Shown piece by piece: positions 8,316 through 16,577 of a stretch of 56,022 nucleotides of DNA. Every line of letters starts with the position of its first letter. Within the stretch, counting starts at the first letter, position 1. This stretch comes from CAYXTW01 sp964452645 (GTDB lineage: Bacteria; Zixibacteria; MSB-5A5; GN15; PGXB01). The DNA is taken from the NCBI GenBank assembly GCA_964452645.1, contig CAYVMO010000019.1:1-56022 (forward strand), given 5' to 3'. The position numbers and the translations under genes were made by a program. The notes beneath the pieces were generated by a model, which had not been told where the DNA came from, searched no databases, and was given only the letters and a program-made list of their open reading frames with translations.

Positions 8316-8401
8316 GTCAGGATCCCTGCCCGAGACGTTGAGCCCTGACGAAATATCGAGAGGCCCGATCCCGATTTTATCGGGAGAAGGGCGATCCTGA
8401 C
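8316..8401. repeat. nested inverted-repeat element between convergent genes
   Basis: The outer arms are GTCAGGATC at 8317-8325 and GATCCTGAC at 8393-8401. Inside is a second hairpin, TCCCGAT-TTT-ATCGGGA, near 8369-8385. The design of outer arms plus an inner hairpin resembles the other REP-like palindromes in the window, although the sequence differs. Confidence 0.6.
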
Positions 8402-8479
8402 AATCACGCAATTGATTGGTGAAGTAACCAGATGAAAATAGAAATCTAATAGATAAATAATTCTTGGTTAAATAAAGAT

Positions 8480-10348
8480 TTATGATCGTCCGCAACATTT
8501 CTTAAATTTCTTACCGGATCCACATGCGCATGGTTCGTTCCTACCTTGTTTTTTCACTGCCCTTATTGGTCTGTTATCGACTGCAGTGTTACGGGTGTCA
8601 TGTAACATCCACTTTTTCATTTCGGCGGAAAGATCTGTCGTTACTGGTGGTTTAGGATTGTAATTTACAGGTTTGCCGCCGTGTTTCGCATAAAATATTT
8701 GATCAAATACTACTGAATAGCCGGGATTTAAAAACATACGATCGTATATTTCGTTGAATAGATAATCGAATGTTCCGTGAGCAATTAAATAACCAGCATA
8801 TTCCATTTCATCGTCCGCTGTTACACGGCCATGCATCTTTTCTCGACCATCCAAATACTCACATAACCTGTCTGGAGTCCATTTAAAATATGAAAAGGCA
8901 TCCAATAAAGTATCCAAATCAAGTATATTTATTGCTAGTGGAAATGGAGCGTCAGTTTTCTTATTTAAAAGCAAGGACAAATCTGTCGCTAACAAACCAA
9001 AATTATCTCTTGTCACACAAATGCTGTATATCTTGTCGATATCTTCGGACTTAATTTCACAAATTTGCCTTCCATGTCTATCATATAGGCAGACAAAATT
9101 CGTTTCCTCATATATCTCTTCAATTCTTTTAGCCTGATCATAGGCCTTTTGAATTCCACGGTCGCTTTGAAAATCATCCCTAATGCGAATAAATGCCCTT
9201 TCCGGGTCTCTTAAAGGTTCTCTTGGTGGAGTTGCTTTTGCTTCAACAACAAATAATTTCTTGTTCCATAGAAATATTATATCATGCTCGAACTGTTGTT
9301 TGGGTGTTTCGAATACAGATCGCCATATAGTAACGTCTTCTCTGAAAAACCTTTGAATTACTTCAGCGGCTTCATCTTCGAGCATCTGATCACGGTGCGG
9401 TAAGAACTTATCTCTTACATCGGACTTCAATAATGACCTTTCAGTTTGTTCTAGAATAGATAGATATATTGAATGAGCCGATGGAATCATCAAGATATTG
9501 TCATCAATATAGTACAAAGTTGTTTCCATCTCTGGATGCAGGTCAGTCGGGTAAGTCAAATTACTAATGCTTCCACGCCTTGTAGCGAATTTCTGTATAA
9601 ATACATTGGCCTTCTCTGAACCAAAATTCTCCTGTAAATCGGATATAGTAATAGTAGAAACCTGACGTAATTTTGAAAACAATTCCTTCGCAATATCAGC
9701 GTAAGAAGAATTTAAAACCTTATTTTGAGTTGTTTGGAAATCCCATTTTTCCCTTTCGGCCTCATCTAATATATCAAGTCGAGCCCTTTCTTCTTTTTTT
9801 ATTAGATTAGATAGGCTATCAAAATCTTCCTGGATTTTTGCTCCTATAAAATCAGCAATATTTAGAAGATCAATTGCCGATAAAAAAAATAACTTGTTAA
9901 CCACATTATCGAATGGTACAATGTAGCGAGTAAATCTGTTTTTAACCTGTTCGGTTGATGCAAGAAGGCCAGAATTAAAGTAATTTAAAAAAGCTGGCAT
10001 TGCCACTTCTCGAATATCTTTCCATTCTTTAGATAAATTACCAGCCTCTTCAGGAGTAGGCCAAAACATCCAGGCATATGAAGAAAATATTCTCTCAAGT
10101 AATTCAACCGTTTTACTCCAGGCAGATTCATCATATTCTTGAGGTTTACTTGGTTCGGGTGATGTTAGCATAAGACCAAGTAGGTAAAAAAGTTGCCTGT
10201 GTGGGGACGTTAATTCTACATCTTTGCTTGGCCACCTTAAGAACTTGGTTGCCACAGTACCAACAATAGTCTCAGTGGAATATTGGCCTAGCAGGTTGCG
10301 TAAATCTGTGATATCGGAAATAAGTTTGTCGTGAAGATTTTTGTCCAT
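8480..10348 (-). CDS. SEC-C motif protein with candidate PD-(D/E)xK nuclease domain
   Basis: A 622-residue soluble protein. The last 17 residues form a SEC-C zinc-binding motif (CACGSGKKFKKCC), as found at the end of SecA and many unrelated proteins. Around residues 327-371 there is a restriction-endonuclease-like pattern: a glutamate helix (EDEAAEVIQRFF), then HD at 354-355 in EHDIIFLWNKK, then VVEAKA with Glu369 and Lys371. The N-terminal 300 residues are helical, with a charged coiled-coil-like stretch at about 170-210, and I do not recognise them. No family name is certain. The gene is more AT-rich than its neighbours, stands alone between REP-like elements, and could be an accessory or defence gene, which is inference. 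Confidence 0.65.
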   Translation of the reverse strand: MDKNLHDKLISDITDLRNLLGQYSTETIVGTVATKFLRWPSKDVELTSPHRQLFYLLGLMLTSPEPSKPQEYDESAWSKTVELLERIFSSYAWMFWPTPEEAGNLSKEWKDIREVAMPAFLNYFNSGLLASTEQVKNRFTRYIVPFDNVVNKLFFLSAIDLLNIADFIGAKIQEDFDSLSNLIKKEERARLDILDEAEREKWDFQTTQNKVLNSSYADIAKELFSKLRQVSTITISDLQENFGSEKANVFIQKFATRRGSISNLTYPTDLHPEMETTLYYIDDNILMIPSAHSIYLSILEQTERSLLKSDVRDKFLPHRDQMLEDEAAEVIQRFFREDVTIWRSVFETPKQQFEHDIIFLWNKKLFVVEAKATPPREPLRDPERAFIRIRDDFQSDRGIQKAYDQAKRIEEIYEETNFVCLYDRHGRQICEIKSEDIDKIYSICVTRDNFGLLATDLSLLLNKKTDAPFPLAINILDLDTLLDAFSYFKWTPDRLCEYLDGREKMHGRVTADDEMEYAGYLIAHGTFDYLFNEIYDRMFLNPGYSVVFDQIFYAKHGGKPVNYNPKPPVTTDLSAEMKKWMLHDTRNTAVDNRPIRAVKKQGRNEPCACGSGKKFKKCCGRS

Positions 10349-10382
10349 TACTCGTTAAATACTTCTATAGGCCATTCATTTC

Positions 10383-10449
10383 GTGGGCGGCAGACGCCCT
10401 CGTCTGCCCCAATTATGTGCTGCCGGGTAGCCACAACCGGGCCGCCCAC
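10383..10449. repeat. REP-like nested palindrome
   Basis: The outer arms GTGGGCGGC (10383-10391) and GCCGCCCAC (10441-10449) enclose a hairpin GGCAGACG-CCCT-CGTCTGCC. It lies upstream of the SEC-C gene start, inside the 573-bp gap 10349-10921. I see no gene in that gap; it also holds a dispersed repeat (10609-10862). Confidence 0.6.
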
Positions 10450-10608
10450 CCGCTCTGTCGAAGATCCTGAATGAAATGAAGGGCGGTGGGTTTCTTCCTG
10501 CCACAATTCAACACTATCGTCGTCATATTGGATATATTATAATATAATTCATCGTATTTGAAAAATCAATTTTCCCATCGAATCAATGGTGTTCCTGATC
10601 GCTGGCCG

Positions 10609-10862
10609 TTATATAGAAACATGAAATAAGGCATTTATGGACAAGGTGAAATCTATAAATCTACTCGGCTATTTCGAAACGAAGCCAATTTGTTGGCGCA
10701 CGAGGACGTACGCCAACCACGGGTGAGGTCATTTTTCAAAGAGGAAGGGAGAAAATATAAAGATGTTAAAATATGCGAAACGAACCCAATTCATTGGACT
10801 AGTAAAGCGCGCAATCAATTACATGGAATTTTTACCGGAAATGTGCCAATTAATGACACAAT
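10609..10862 (+). repeat. dispersed repeat, copy A
   Basis: This stretch shares several colinear blocks with 54051-54257: TTATATAGAAACATGAAATA at the left end, TCGAAACGAAGCC 65 bp further on, then AAAGATGTTAAAATATGCGA followed by CGAACCCAATTCATTGGACT, and GAATTTTTACCG near the right end. Copy A carries about 44 extra bases that include a hairpin GTTGGCG (10692-10698) / CGCCAAC (10711-10717) absent from copy B. Short open frames across it (residues such as YAKRTQFIGL) are probably not real proteins. Similar spurious peptides are familiar from repeat-rich genomes of Planctomycetes and candidate phyla. Confidence 0.8.
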
Positions 10863-10921
10863 TCATAACCCATCGTGTTCGGCGTAACGTGCCTCCTGAT
10901 TTACGATTTATTAAAATGCAC

Positions 10922-11935
10922 TTATCGCTTGAGCAGGCCGAGGACGGTCATGTCGTCGCTTCGGACCGTGGTGTCGGTAAATCGGGTGACCTCAGCGAAA
11001 AGATCATTGATAACGCTCTCGACATTAGGTCTTTTGTGATTGCAGATAAATTCAGTCAGCCGATCTTCGCCGAATTCCTCTCCCCTCGGATTTTCGGCCT
11101 CGACAACACCATCGGTGAACAATAAAACAAAATCGCCCGGAGAGAATGTTAAAATTCGTTCCTTGTAATTGAAATCTTCATGCACACCCAATATTCCTCC
11201 GGTGACGTCGAACCGTTCAATCGAGCCATCGCTCCGGACGACTACCGGCGGGCAATGTCCGGCGTTCGTATATTTCAGACGGGTATCAGAATTTCCGGTT
11301 TTTTCAAGGCAGAGCGATATTAAGGAAATGAATTTCGTAACCGGGACATTCCGACATAACCATTGATTCAGTCTCGAGACCAGTTCCCCCGGCGAATGAA
11401 TGTCCTCGGCCAGAATCCGCAGCGCCCCCTGAAGGTTCGACATAAGCAATCCGGACGCTACCCCATGCCCCATCGCATCGGCTATTATAATCCGCGAAAG
11501 CTGATTTCCCTCGCCGCACGGCAAAAAATCATAATAATCACCGCCAACCGAACCGGCCCCCATAAGCCGGGCGGCAATATCAAAACCGTCGATTTTGGGC
11601 ACGCTCGGCGGAAGCAAGGCACGCTGGAGCCGACCGGCCATTTTCATGTCATCCTCGATGGCGCGTTTTTCGCTTTCGCTGAGGCAGTCAAGACAAATCT
11701 CGACTTCTGGATGCGCCTCCAATCGTTCCCGCTCGATCTCTCCATCGCAAATCTTACATTTGCCGAAAGATTCGTTTTCAATCCGATCGAGAGCATCGTC
11801 AATCTGGCGAAGAACGTGGCGGGCCTTATCTATATCCTCGACCCCTCTGGCACCACGAGAATTCAGCCAGCTGTTGAGATCGTCGTTTCGTTCCAACAAT
11901 CTGTCCCGAAAGTACTCAAAATCCTCAATATGCAT
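10922..11935 (-). CDS. DksA/TraR-type zinc finger fused to RsbU/SpoIIE-type phosphatase
   Basis: 337 residues. The first about 100 residues form a helical segment followed by a C4 zinc finger of the DksA/TraR type, with Cys60, Cys63, Cys81 and Cys84 (CKICDGEIE...EICLDCL). The rest is a PP2C-like SpoIIE domain: LQRALLPP linker helix, VGGDYYDF with metal Asp133, ADAMGHGVASGLLMS, NAGHCPP, and TDGVVEAEN with DDMTVL at the end. Proteins with this catalytic domain dephosphorylate anti-anti-sigma factors in partner-switching pathways. No STAS protein or anti-sigma kinase lies next to it. The zinc-finger fusion suggests an added binding or sensing function and is inference. Confidence 0.85.
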   Translation of the reverse strand: MHIEDFEYFRDRLLERNDDLNSWLNSRGARGVEDIDKARHVLRQIDDALDRIENESFGKCKICDGEIERERLEAHPEVEICLDCLSESEKRAIEDDMKMAGRLQRALLPPSVPKIDGFDIAARLMGAGSVGGDYYDFLPCGEGNQLSRIIIADAMGHGVASGLLMSNLQGALRILAEDIHSPGELVSRLNQWLCRNVPVTKFISLISLCLEKTGNSDTRLKYTNAGHCPPVVVRSDGSIERFDVTGGILGVHEDFNYKERILTFSPGDFVLLFTDGVVEAENPRGEEFGEDRLTEFICNHKRPNVESVINDLFAEVTRFTDTTVRSDDMTVLGLLKR

Positions 11936-12039
11936 AATTAACTCCGATTATTGATTTCACAACTTGTATACAATATACGAAAATAATAGCCTCTTGTTCA
12001 GGCATTCAAAATCACATTTTCAGGATAATTTGAAAGCAG

Positions 12040-12510
12040 CTAGCCCTTAACCATCTCCGGGTGGAGTATCCAGCCGATTGACCATAAATTTTTGTCGTCC
12101 TTGATAAGATTGACAATACCGGCGTTGCGGAATTTGACTATCTCTTTTTCCGAATCACCGCAAAGCAAATACGAGGCGAGCCTCTTCATGTGCGGCAGAT
12201 GTCCGACCAGCATGATATCGTCAGTCTGTTCTTTCAAGCGTTCCGCCCAGATCAATGGTTTATCCATCGCTTTTAGACCATCGGTAACATTAACACCCTT
12301 AACCGGATTTAATCTTTTGCCGAGAATACCGGCCGTCTGCTCGGCGCGCGTTTTTCCGCTGTGGAAAATCGTATTGACCCGGATATTCAGAACTTCCGAC
12401 GCGAAATAAGCGGTTTTGCGGATATTTTGAAGCCCCGTCTCGGATAGCGACTGTTCCGGATCGCTTTCCTTTGGATTGGCCTCGGCATGCTGCACCAAAT
12501 ATAAATTCAT
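12040..12510 (-). CDS. sixA: SixA-like histidine phosphatase family protein
   Basis: A 156-residue member of the histidine phosphatase superfamily, a size typical of SixA, which removes phosphate from phosphohistidine on proteins. The catalytic motif usually written RHG reads QHA (LVQHAEAN; His8 is the nucleophile), so the flanking Arg is replaced by Gln. The second histidine is in VGHLPHM near residue 98, and the conserved SGKTRAEQTA supplies another Arg. Short SixA homologues with VQHG are familiar, so activity is likely retained. It is followed on the same strand by the phosphatase fusion gene after about 104 bp. Confidence 0.8.
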   Translation of the reverse strand: MNLYLVQHAEANPKESDPEQSLSETGLQNIRKTAYFASEVLNIRVNTIFHSGKTRAEQTAGILGKRLNPVKGVNVTDGLKAMDKPLIWAERLKEQTDDIMLVGHLPHMKRLASYLLCGDSEKEIVKFRNAGIVNLIKDDKNLWSIGWILHPEMVKG

Positions 12511-12586
12511 AATCTCACCTCCCCGGTATTGAGATATGAGTTTTGACTGATTTAATATAATGATAATTCGTCGGTGCGCAATCGGA

Positions 12587-12634
12587 AAAAAACGGCGTCA
12601 GGGAAACCGCAGTGGCGGCAAGATTCCTGACGCC
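12587..12634 (-). terminator. intrinsic terminator after ABC exporter operon
   Basis: On the minus strand GGCGTCAGG (12634-12626) pairs with CCTGACGCC (12602-12594). A small inner CCGC/GCGG hairpin and a run of seven T follow the pattern of a terminator. It lies about 80 bp beyond the stop of the ABC gene at 12713. Confidence 0.75.
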
Positions 12635-12658
12635 TCGAATTAAGCGATTTTTATTATT

Positions 12659-12682
12659 GGCAGGTCTGGGGACAGACCTGCC
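12659..12682. repeat. single REP-like hairpin
   Basis: GGCAGGTCTG-GGGA-CAGACCTGCC, a 10-bp perfect stem very close to the second hairpin of the elements flanking the RAYT gene at 1.5-2.1 kb. It is probably a half-element of the same family. Confidence 0.7.
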
Positions 12683-12712
12683 CTCATCTGATGCCGCATT
12701 TTAATCGTGGTC

Positions 12713-14503
12713 TCAACTTACCTCTTCTTCGAGCTGGAAACGGTGGTAGATGCGGGCGTAATGACCTTCGGCAGAAATCAAATCGAGATGCGTACCGGAT
12801 TCGACAATCCGCCCGTCATCGAGAACGTATATCATATCGGCCGCCTCGAGCGTGTCGGGGCGATGTGTAATCAATATTGCCGTCATATCCGGCATGACTT
12901 CATGAAGCCGATCCCATAGGGCCGATTCGGTGCGCGAATCAAGCGCCGAGGTACAATCATCGAGAATCAGAATCTTCGGTTTGCCGACCAATGCCCGCGC
13001 CAATGCGAGACGCTGTTTCTGGCCGCCGGAAATCGTCATCCCGCGAGTGCCGATAGCGGTATCGATACCTTTCGGAAAAGCGCTGACCTCTTCCCTCAAC
13101 TGCGAGACATCAATCGCCCACTCCATGTGCAAGTCGGTTATATCTTTCCGGCCGAACATAATGTTATTGCGTACGGTGTCGCTGAACAAAACCGGCTCCT
13201 GCGGGACATAACCGATATTACGCCGCAAATCCTCCAACTTATATTCGCGCAGGTCGCGGCCGTCAAGTTTGATGACACCGCCGGTCGGATCGACCAGCCG
13301 CGGAATCATATTGACCAGCCAGCTTTTGCCGGAACCGACGCGCCCGACCAGAGCGATGGTCATACCGGCCTCAATTTTGAATGAAATGCCATCGATAATA
13401 TTTCGCTTCATCTTCGGAAAAGCGAACTTCACTTCGTCGAAGCTAATATTGCCTTTGACATTTCCATTCAAGGGTACGCGTCCGCCGTCGGTAACCATCG
13501 GCTTGACCTTCTCGAGTTCAACAAGGCGGTTAATCGAAACCGCCGACTGTCGCGATTTCACCAGAAACTGGCCGATATCAAACATCGGGAAAATCATGTA
13601 TACCACATAATAGATAAACGCCACCAGCTTCCCCAGCGAGAGACTGCTGTTTATCACCATGTAGCCGCCGGCAAGGATGACTATAATGACACCGAACTGC
13701 CAGATATACATATACATCGAGTGCACGACCGTCGTCGCCTTAATCGATGATATCTCGGCCTTTCTTCGAATATCAGTCGCACCGTAAAATCTGTCCCGCT
13801 GGGCTTTTTCTTTACCGTACGCTTTAACCACGCGAATTCCTGAGAAGCAGGCTTCCATAACATCATTGAATGACGAAATCTTCTTCTGAAGATAATCGTA
13901 ACGCTTATCCAGAATGGTCGAACTGCGAAAGAAAATCAGAATCAATATCGGCAACGGCCCCGCTGTCCATAAAGTCAGCCTCGGATTAATGGTCAACATC
14001 ATCACCATCGCCAGAGTCACCATCAGAAGCGCCTCATACAACCTGAAAATCCCCGAACAGGCAAACCATGATAATTTTTCGGCGACGTCATCGGTCATGC
14101 GGGTGACGAGGTCGCCGGTGCGGAACTTATTGAAAAAGTCCGGCCCTTTATGTGTCACTCCGTTGAACGAGTCCTGACGAAACAGCCATTCAAAGCGCAG
14201 ATTCATCCAGGCCCGGTGCCCCTGCACAAAGGCGTACAATATCGAGGCAACGAAACCGACAATAACCAGACTGAGCGTGAATACCGCCGCGGTCGGCAGA
14301 CCAAGATCATTGCCAACATTATTCAGCCATATAGCCACATGATTAGTAATTTTGCCGGTTTTGACAAAGTCAACCGTAAACTCGATCAGCCTCGGTATCG
14401 TCACCTGAAATGACGTTTGTATCGGCGTAAAAAATATCAGAACAAACAGGACATATTTATATTTTCGATAATATTTCCAGAACCATTTTATTTTATCTAA
14501 CAT
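12713..14503 (-). CDS. ABC exporter half-transporter with degenerate catalytic glutamate
   Basis: 596 residues: six membrane helices in the first about 310 residues, then a nucleotide-binding domain. Walker A is GRVGSGKS (387-394), the Q-loop Gln is 435, the signature ISGGQ (491-495) is canonical, and Walker B is ILILDD, so the catalytic Glu position is Asp516. The switch His is 547. The gene overlaps the preceding half-transporter by 11 bp and pairs with it. In heterodimeric exporters such as TM287/TM288 and BmrCD one subunit has exactly this Asp replacement. The likely role is export of drugs, lipids or peptides; the substrate is not evident. Expression appears governed by the leader at 16.36-16.61 kb. 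Confidence 0.92.
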   Translation of the reverse strand: MLDKIKWFWKYYRKYKYVLFVLIFFTPIQTSFQVTIPRLIEFTVDFVKTGKITNHVAIWLNNVGNDLGLPTAAVFTLSLVIVGFVASILYAFVQGHRAWMNLRFEWLFRQDSFNGVTHKGPDFFNKFRTGDLVTRMTDDVAEKLSWFACSGIFRLYEALLMVTLAMVMMLTINPRLTLWTAGPLPILILIFFRSSTILDKRYDYLQKKISSFNDVMEACFSGIRVVKAYGKEKAQRDRFYGATDIRRKAEISSIKATTVVHSMYMYIWQFGVIIVILAGGYMVINSSLSLGKLVAFIYYVVYMIFPMFDIGQFLVKSRQSAVSINRLVELEKVKPMVTDGGRVPLNGNVKGNISFDEVKFAFPKMKRNIIDGISFKIEAGMTIALVGRVGSGKSWLVNMIPRLVDPTGGVIKLDGRDLREYKLEDLRRNIGYVPQEPVLFSDTVRNNIMFGRKDITDLHMEWAIDVSQLREEVSAFPKGIDTAIGTRGMTISGGQKQRLALARALVGKPKILILDDCTSALDSRTESALWDRLHEVMPDMTAILITHRPDTLEAADMIYVLDDGRIVESGTHLDLISAEGHYARIYHRFQLEEEVS

Positions 14504-16304
14504 TACTCACCACTCCATTTCTATTCTTAAACTGCAGGTGAAACAGCTTGGAGTAATAGCCATTACTCAGAATCAATTCGGTATGTGTACCGCGCTCGAT
14601 AATTTCACCGCGCTTTATAACCAGTATTTCGTCGACATCCAGAATCGTCGACAGCCGATGCGCAATTACCAGTGACGTGCGTCCGGCCATCAGCCTTTTA
14701 AGTGACGCCTGGATAGTCCGTTCCGTTTCCGGATCGACCGAGCTGGTGGCCTCATCGAGTAAAAGAACATCAGGATTGACCGCCAATGCCCGCGCAAACG
14801 AGAGAAGCTGTCTCTCACCGCGACTGAAATTGGCACCTTTTTCGGAGACTTCAGTATTATAGCCATCCGGCAGACGACGTATGAATCGGTCGGCTTCGAC
14901 CGTTCTGGCGGCGGCAACAACTATCTCCTCGGAGATTGATTCCGAATCAAGCGAGATATTCGCCCGGATATCGCCCGGAAAGAGAATTATATCCTGAAGC
15001 ACCAGCGCGAATCTTCTGCGCAGTTCTGCTTTGGCGATATTGCGAATATCGACTCCGTCGACTGTAATGCGACCTATTTGCGGATCGTACAATCTCAACA
15101 AAAGCGATATAACGGTCGATTTACCGCCGCCGGTAACGCCGGCCAAAGCGACGCGTTTTCCGAGCGGAATCTCGAAATCGATATTCTTTACCGCCCAGTT
15201 GTCGTCATTTGTGTACGACAGCCAAACATTATCAAACCTGATTCCCTTTTTCAGACCATTCCACGCAATCGGTTTGACCGGATCGGGTAAAGTCGCTTCG
15301 GTCGATAGTAATGCAAAAATCCGCTTGGCGCCGGCGATTCCCTTCTGAATCGTCGACAGCTGCTCCGAGGTCCGCCAGATAGGATCAAACGAACGCCAGA
15401 TCAGAATGATAAACATACCGATTGTGCCAACCGTAATAATTCCCGACTGAATCCAGAGCACGCCGAAAAACAAAACCAGCGCGACCATCACATACTGAAA
15501 GAAAAAGACCGTGTTAAAAAACAAAATGACCGCCGTATTGACATACACGTCCTCGTCGAATTTCTGCTTGCTGGCGTCACTGACCCGTCGACGAGCATAC
15601 GTCCCGCGATGGAATATCTGGACAATCGACATTCCGTACAGAAACTCGGTCAAGGTGGCCGTCACCTCCGCCATTCTTTTGCGGACTTCCAAAAAGCGCG
15701 GGGTCGTTTTGCGTTCGAATATCACGACCAGTGTCAATACTATCGGCCCGATCATCGAAAGAATCAAAGCCAGCCGCCAACTATAGTAGTACATCACGGC
15801 AAAAATACCGACTATCAGAATGGCGTCGCCGATCAGCAGCACGACGGTATTGGTGAAGAGCAATCGCAGCGATTCCGTGTCCGATTCGACCCGAGCCATT
15901 AAGCGCCCCACCGGATTCTTGTCGAAATAGGCAACATCCAGAGTCAGGATATGATCGAACAGTTTTCTTTTGAGCCTGACCATAATATGCTGGCCGATTG
16001 TCTCCAACCGGATTTGCTGAAAATATTGCAGAACCAACGTACTGCCCTGAATCAAACCGATCATGATTACGGTTACGATCAGACCCTGAAAATCACCATT
16101 CTTGATATTGACATCCATCGCCTTCTTAAGCAGAATCGGCCAGTAGAGTGACAGCGCCGTTCCAAGCGCCAGTAACAACAGACAGAACAACAGCCCGCCG
16201 ATATGACTTCTCAAAAACGGAAGCAGTTTCGCAAAGGCTTTTTTGGAGCTTATCGCTTTTTCACGTGAATTTATTTTTTCGTCTGCATAAAAATCGCCAA
16301 TCAT
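14493..16304 (-). CDS. ABC exporter half-transporter with degenerate signature motif
   Basis: 603 residues with six membrane helices and an NBD. Walker A is GVTGGGKS (389-396), the Q-loop Gln is 437, and Walker B VLLLDE keeps the catalytic Glu518. The signature, however, reads FSRGER (493-498) rather than LSGGQ. Combined with the partner at 12713-14503, one composite ATP site is canonical (this Walker A/B plus the partner's ISGGQ) and the other is degenerate (the partner's Asp516 plus this FSRGER), the hallmark of heterodimeric type IV exporters. It is the first gene after an attenuator-like leader. AAGGTG lies upstream of the ATG at 16304. Confidence 0.93.
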   Translation of the reverse strand: MIGDFYADEKINSREKAISSKKAFAKLLPFLRSHIGGLLFCLLLLALGTALSLYWPILLKKAMDVNIKNGDFQGLIVTVIMIGLIQGSTLVLQYFQQIRLETIGQHIMVRLKRKLFDHILTLDVAYFDKNPVGRLMARVESDTESLRLLFTNTVVLLIGDAILIVGIFAVMYYYSWRLALILSMIGPIVLTLVVIFERKTTPRFLEVRKRMAEVTATLTEFLYGMSIVQIFHRGTYARRRVSDASKQKFDEDVYVNTAVILFFNTVFFFQYVMVALVLFFGVLWIQSGIITVGTIGMFIILIWRSFDPIWRTSEQLSTIQKGIAGAKRIFALLSTEATLPDPVKPIAWNGLKKGIRFDNVWLSYTNDDNWAVKNIDFEIPLGKRVALAGVTGGGKSTVISLLLRLYDPQIGRITVDGVDIRNIAKAELRRRFALVLQDIILFPGDIRANISLDSESISEEIVVAAARTVEADRFIRRLPDGYNTEVSEKGANFSRGERQLLSFARALAVNPDVLLLDEATSSVDPETERTIQASLKRLMAGRTSLVIAHRLSTILDVDEILVIKRGEIIERGTHTELILSNGYYSKLFHLQFKNRNGVVSNVR

Positions 16305-16361
16305 ATTATCACCTTCGTGCTACAGGTTCAAAAGTTCCATCCGCCGATCCGAAGCAGGTAC

Positions 16362-16398
16362 TAAAAAAACCCGCCGAACCAAATCCGGTGCGGCGGGT
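16362..16398 (-). terminator. leader terminator (attenuator) upstream of ABC exporter genes
   Basis: On the minus strand ACCCGCCG (16398-16391) pairs with CGGCGGGT (16376-16369), with an inner ACC/GGT pairing, and is followed by seven T. It stands between a good promoter and the first ABC gene, 22 bases after the stop of a 25-codon ORF, so it would cut short the ABC transcript unless prevented. Confidence 0.75.
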
Positions 16399-16449
16399 CT
16401 TACGAAGTTTGAGAATTTTTTCACAAATTAGGTAAGCCTCCCCCGCCGC
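16390..16449 (-). promoter_or_regulatory. candidate antiterminator pairing in ABC leader
   Basis: GCGGCGGG inside the leader ORF (minus strand of 16442-16449, codons 17-19) is perfectly complementary to CCCGCCGC (minus strand of 16390-16397), which includes most of the left arm of the terminator. The two structures cannot coexist. The 8-bp all-GC stem with a 44-base loop is what a classical attenuator needs. The function is inferred from pairing only. Confidence 0.55.
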
Positions 16450-16498
16450 GGAATACGCCAATAAGATTCTTGTCGCTAATGTAGCATGCCTGATTCAT
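16421..16498 (-). CDS. putative 25-residue leader peptide of the ABC exporter operon
   Basis: A short ORF starting MNQACYISDK and ending FRGGGGLPNL, with an ATG at 16498 and TGA at 16423-16421. A purine-rich GGAAGG lies about 14 bases upstream, farther than ideal. It sits some 70 bases after a predicted transcription start and just before the leader terminator, and its Arg-Gly-Gly codons form one arm of the candidate antiterminator. The arrangement matches ribosome-controlled attenuators such as bmrB upstream of the heterodimeric exporter bmrCD. Alternatively it could be a small secreted peptide exported by the transporter, or a chance ORF. Confidence 0.5.
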   Translation of the reverse strand: MNQACYISDKNLIGVFRGGGGLPNL

Positions 16499-16577
16499 AA
16501 AATTTCTTTTTTCCTTCCGTGCGGTTTAAGCTTACACTTTCTTTCTTATGACGGTTTTTTTAACTATAAGTTTAGAT

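Noticed and set aside
10690..11125. Short open frames giving YAKRTQF / CETNPI-type peptides
   Set aside because: They lie in the dispersed repeat and in DNA opposite the phosphatase gene; no ribosome-binding site and no conservation of frame between repeat copies.
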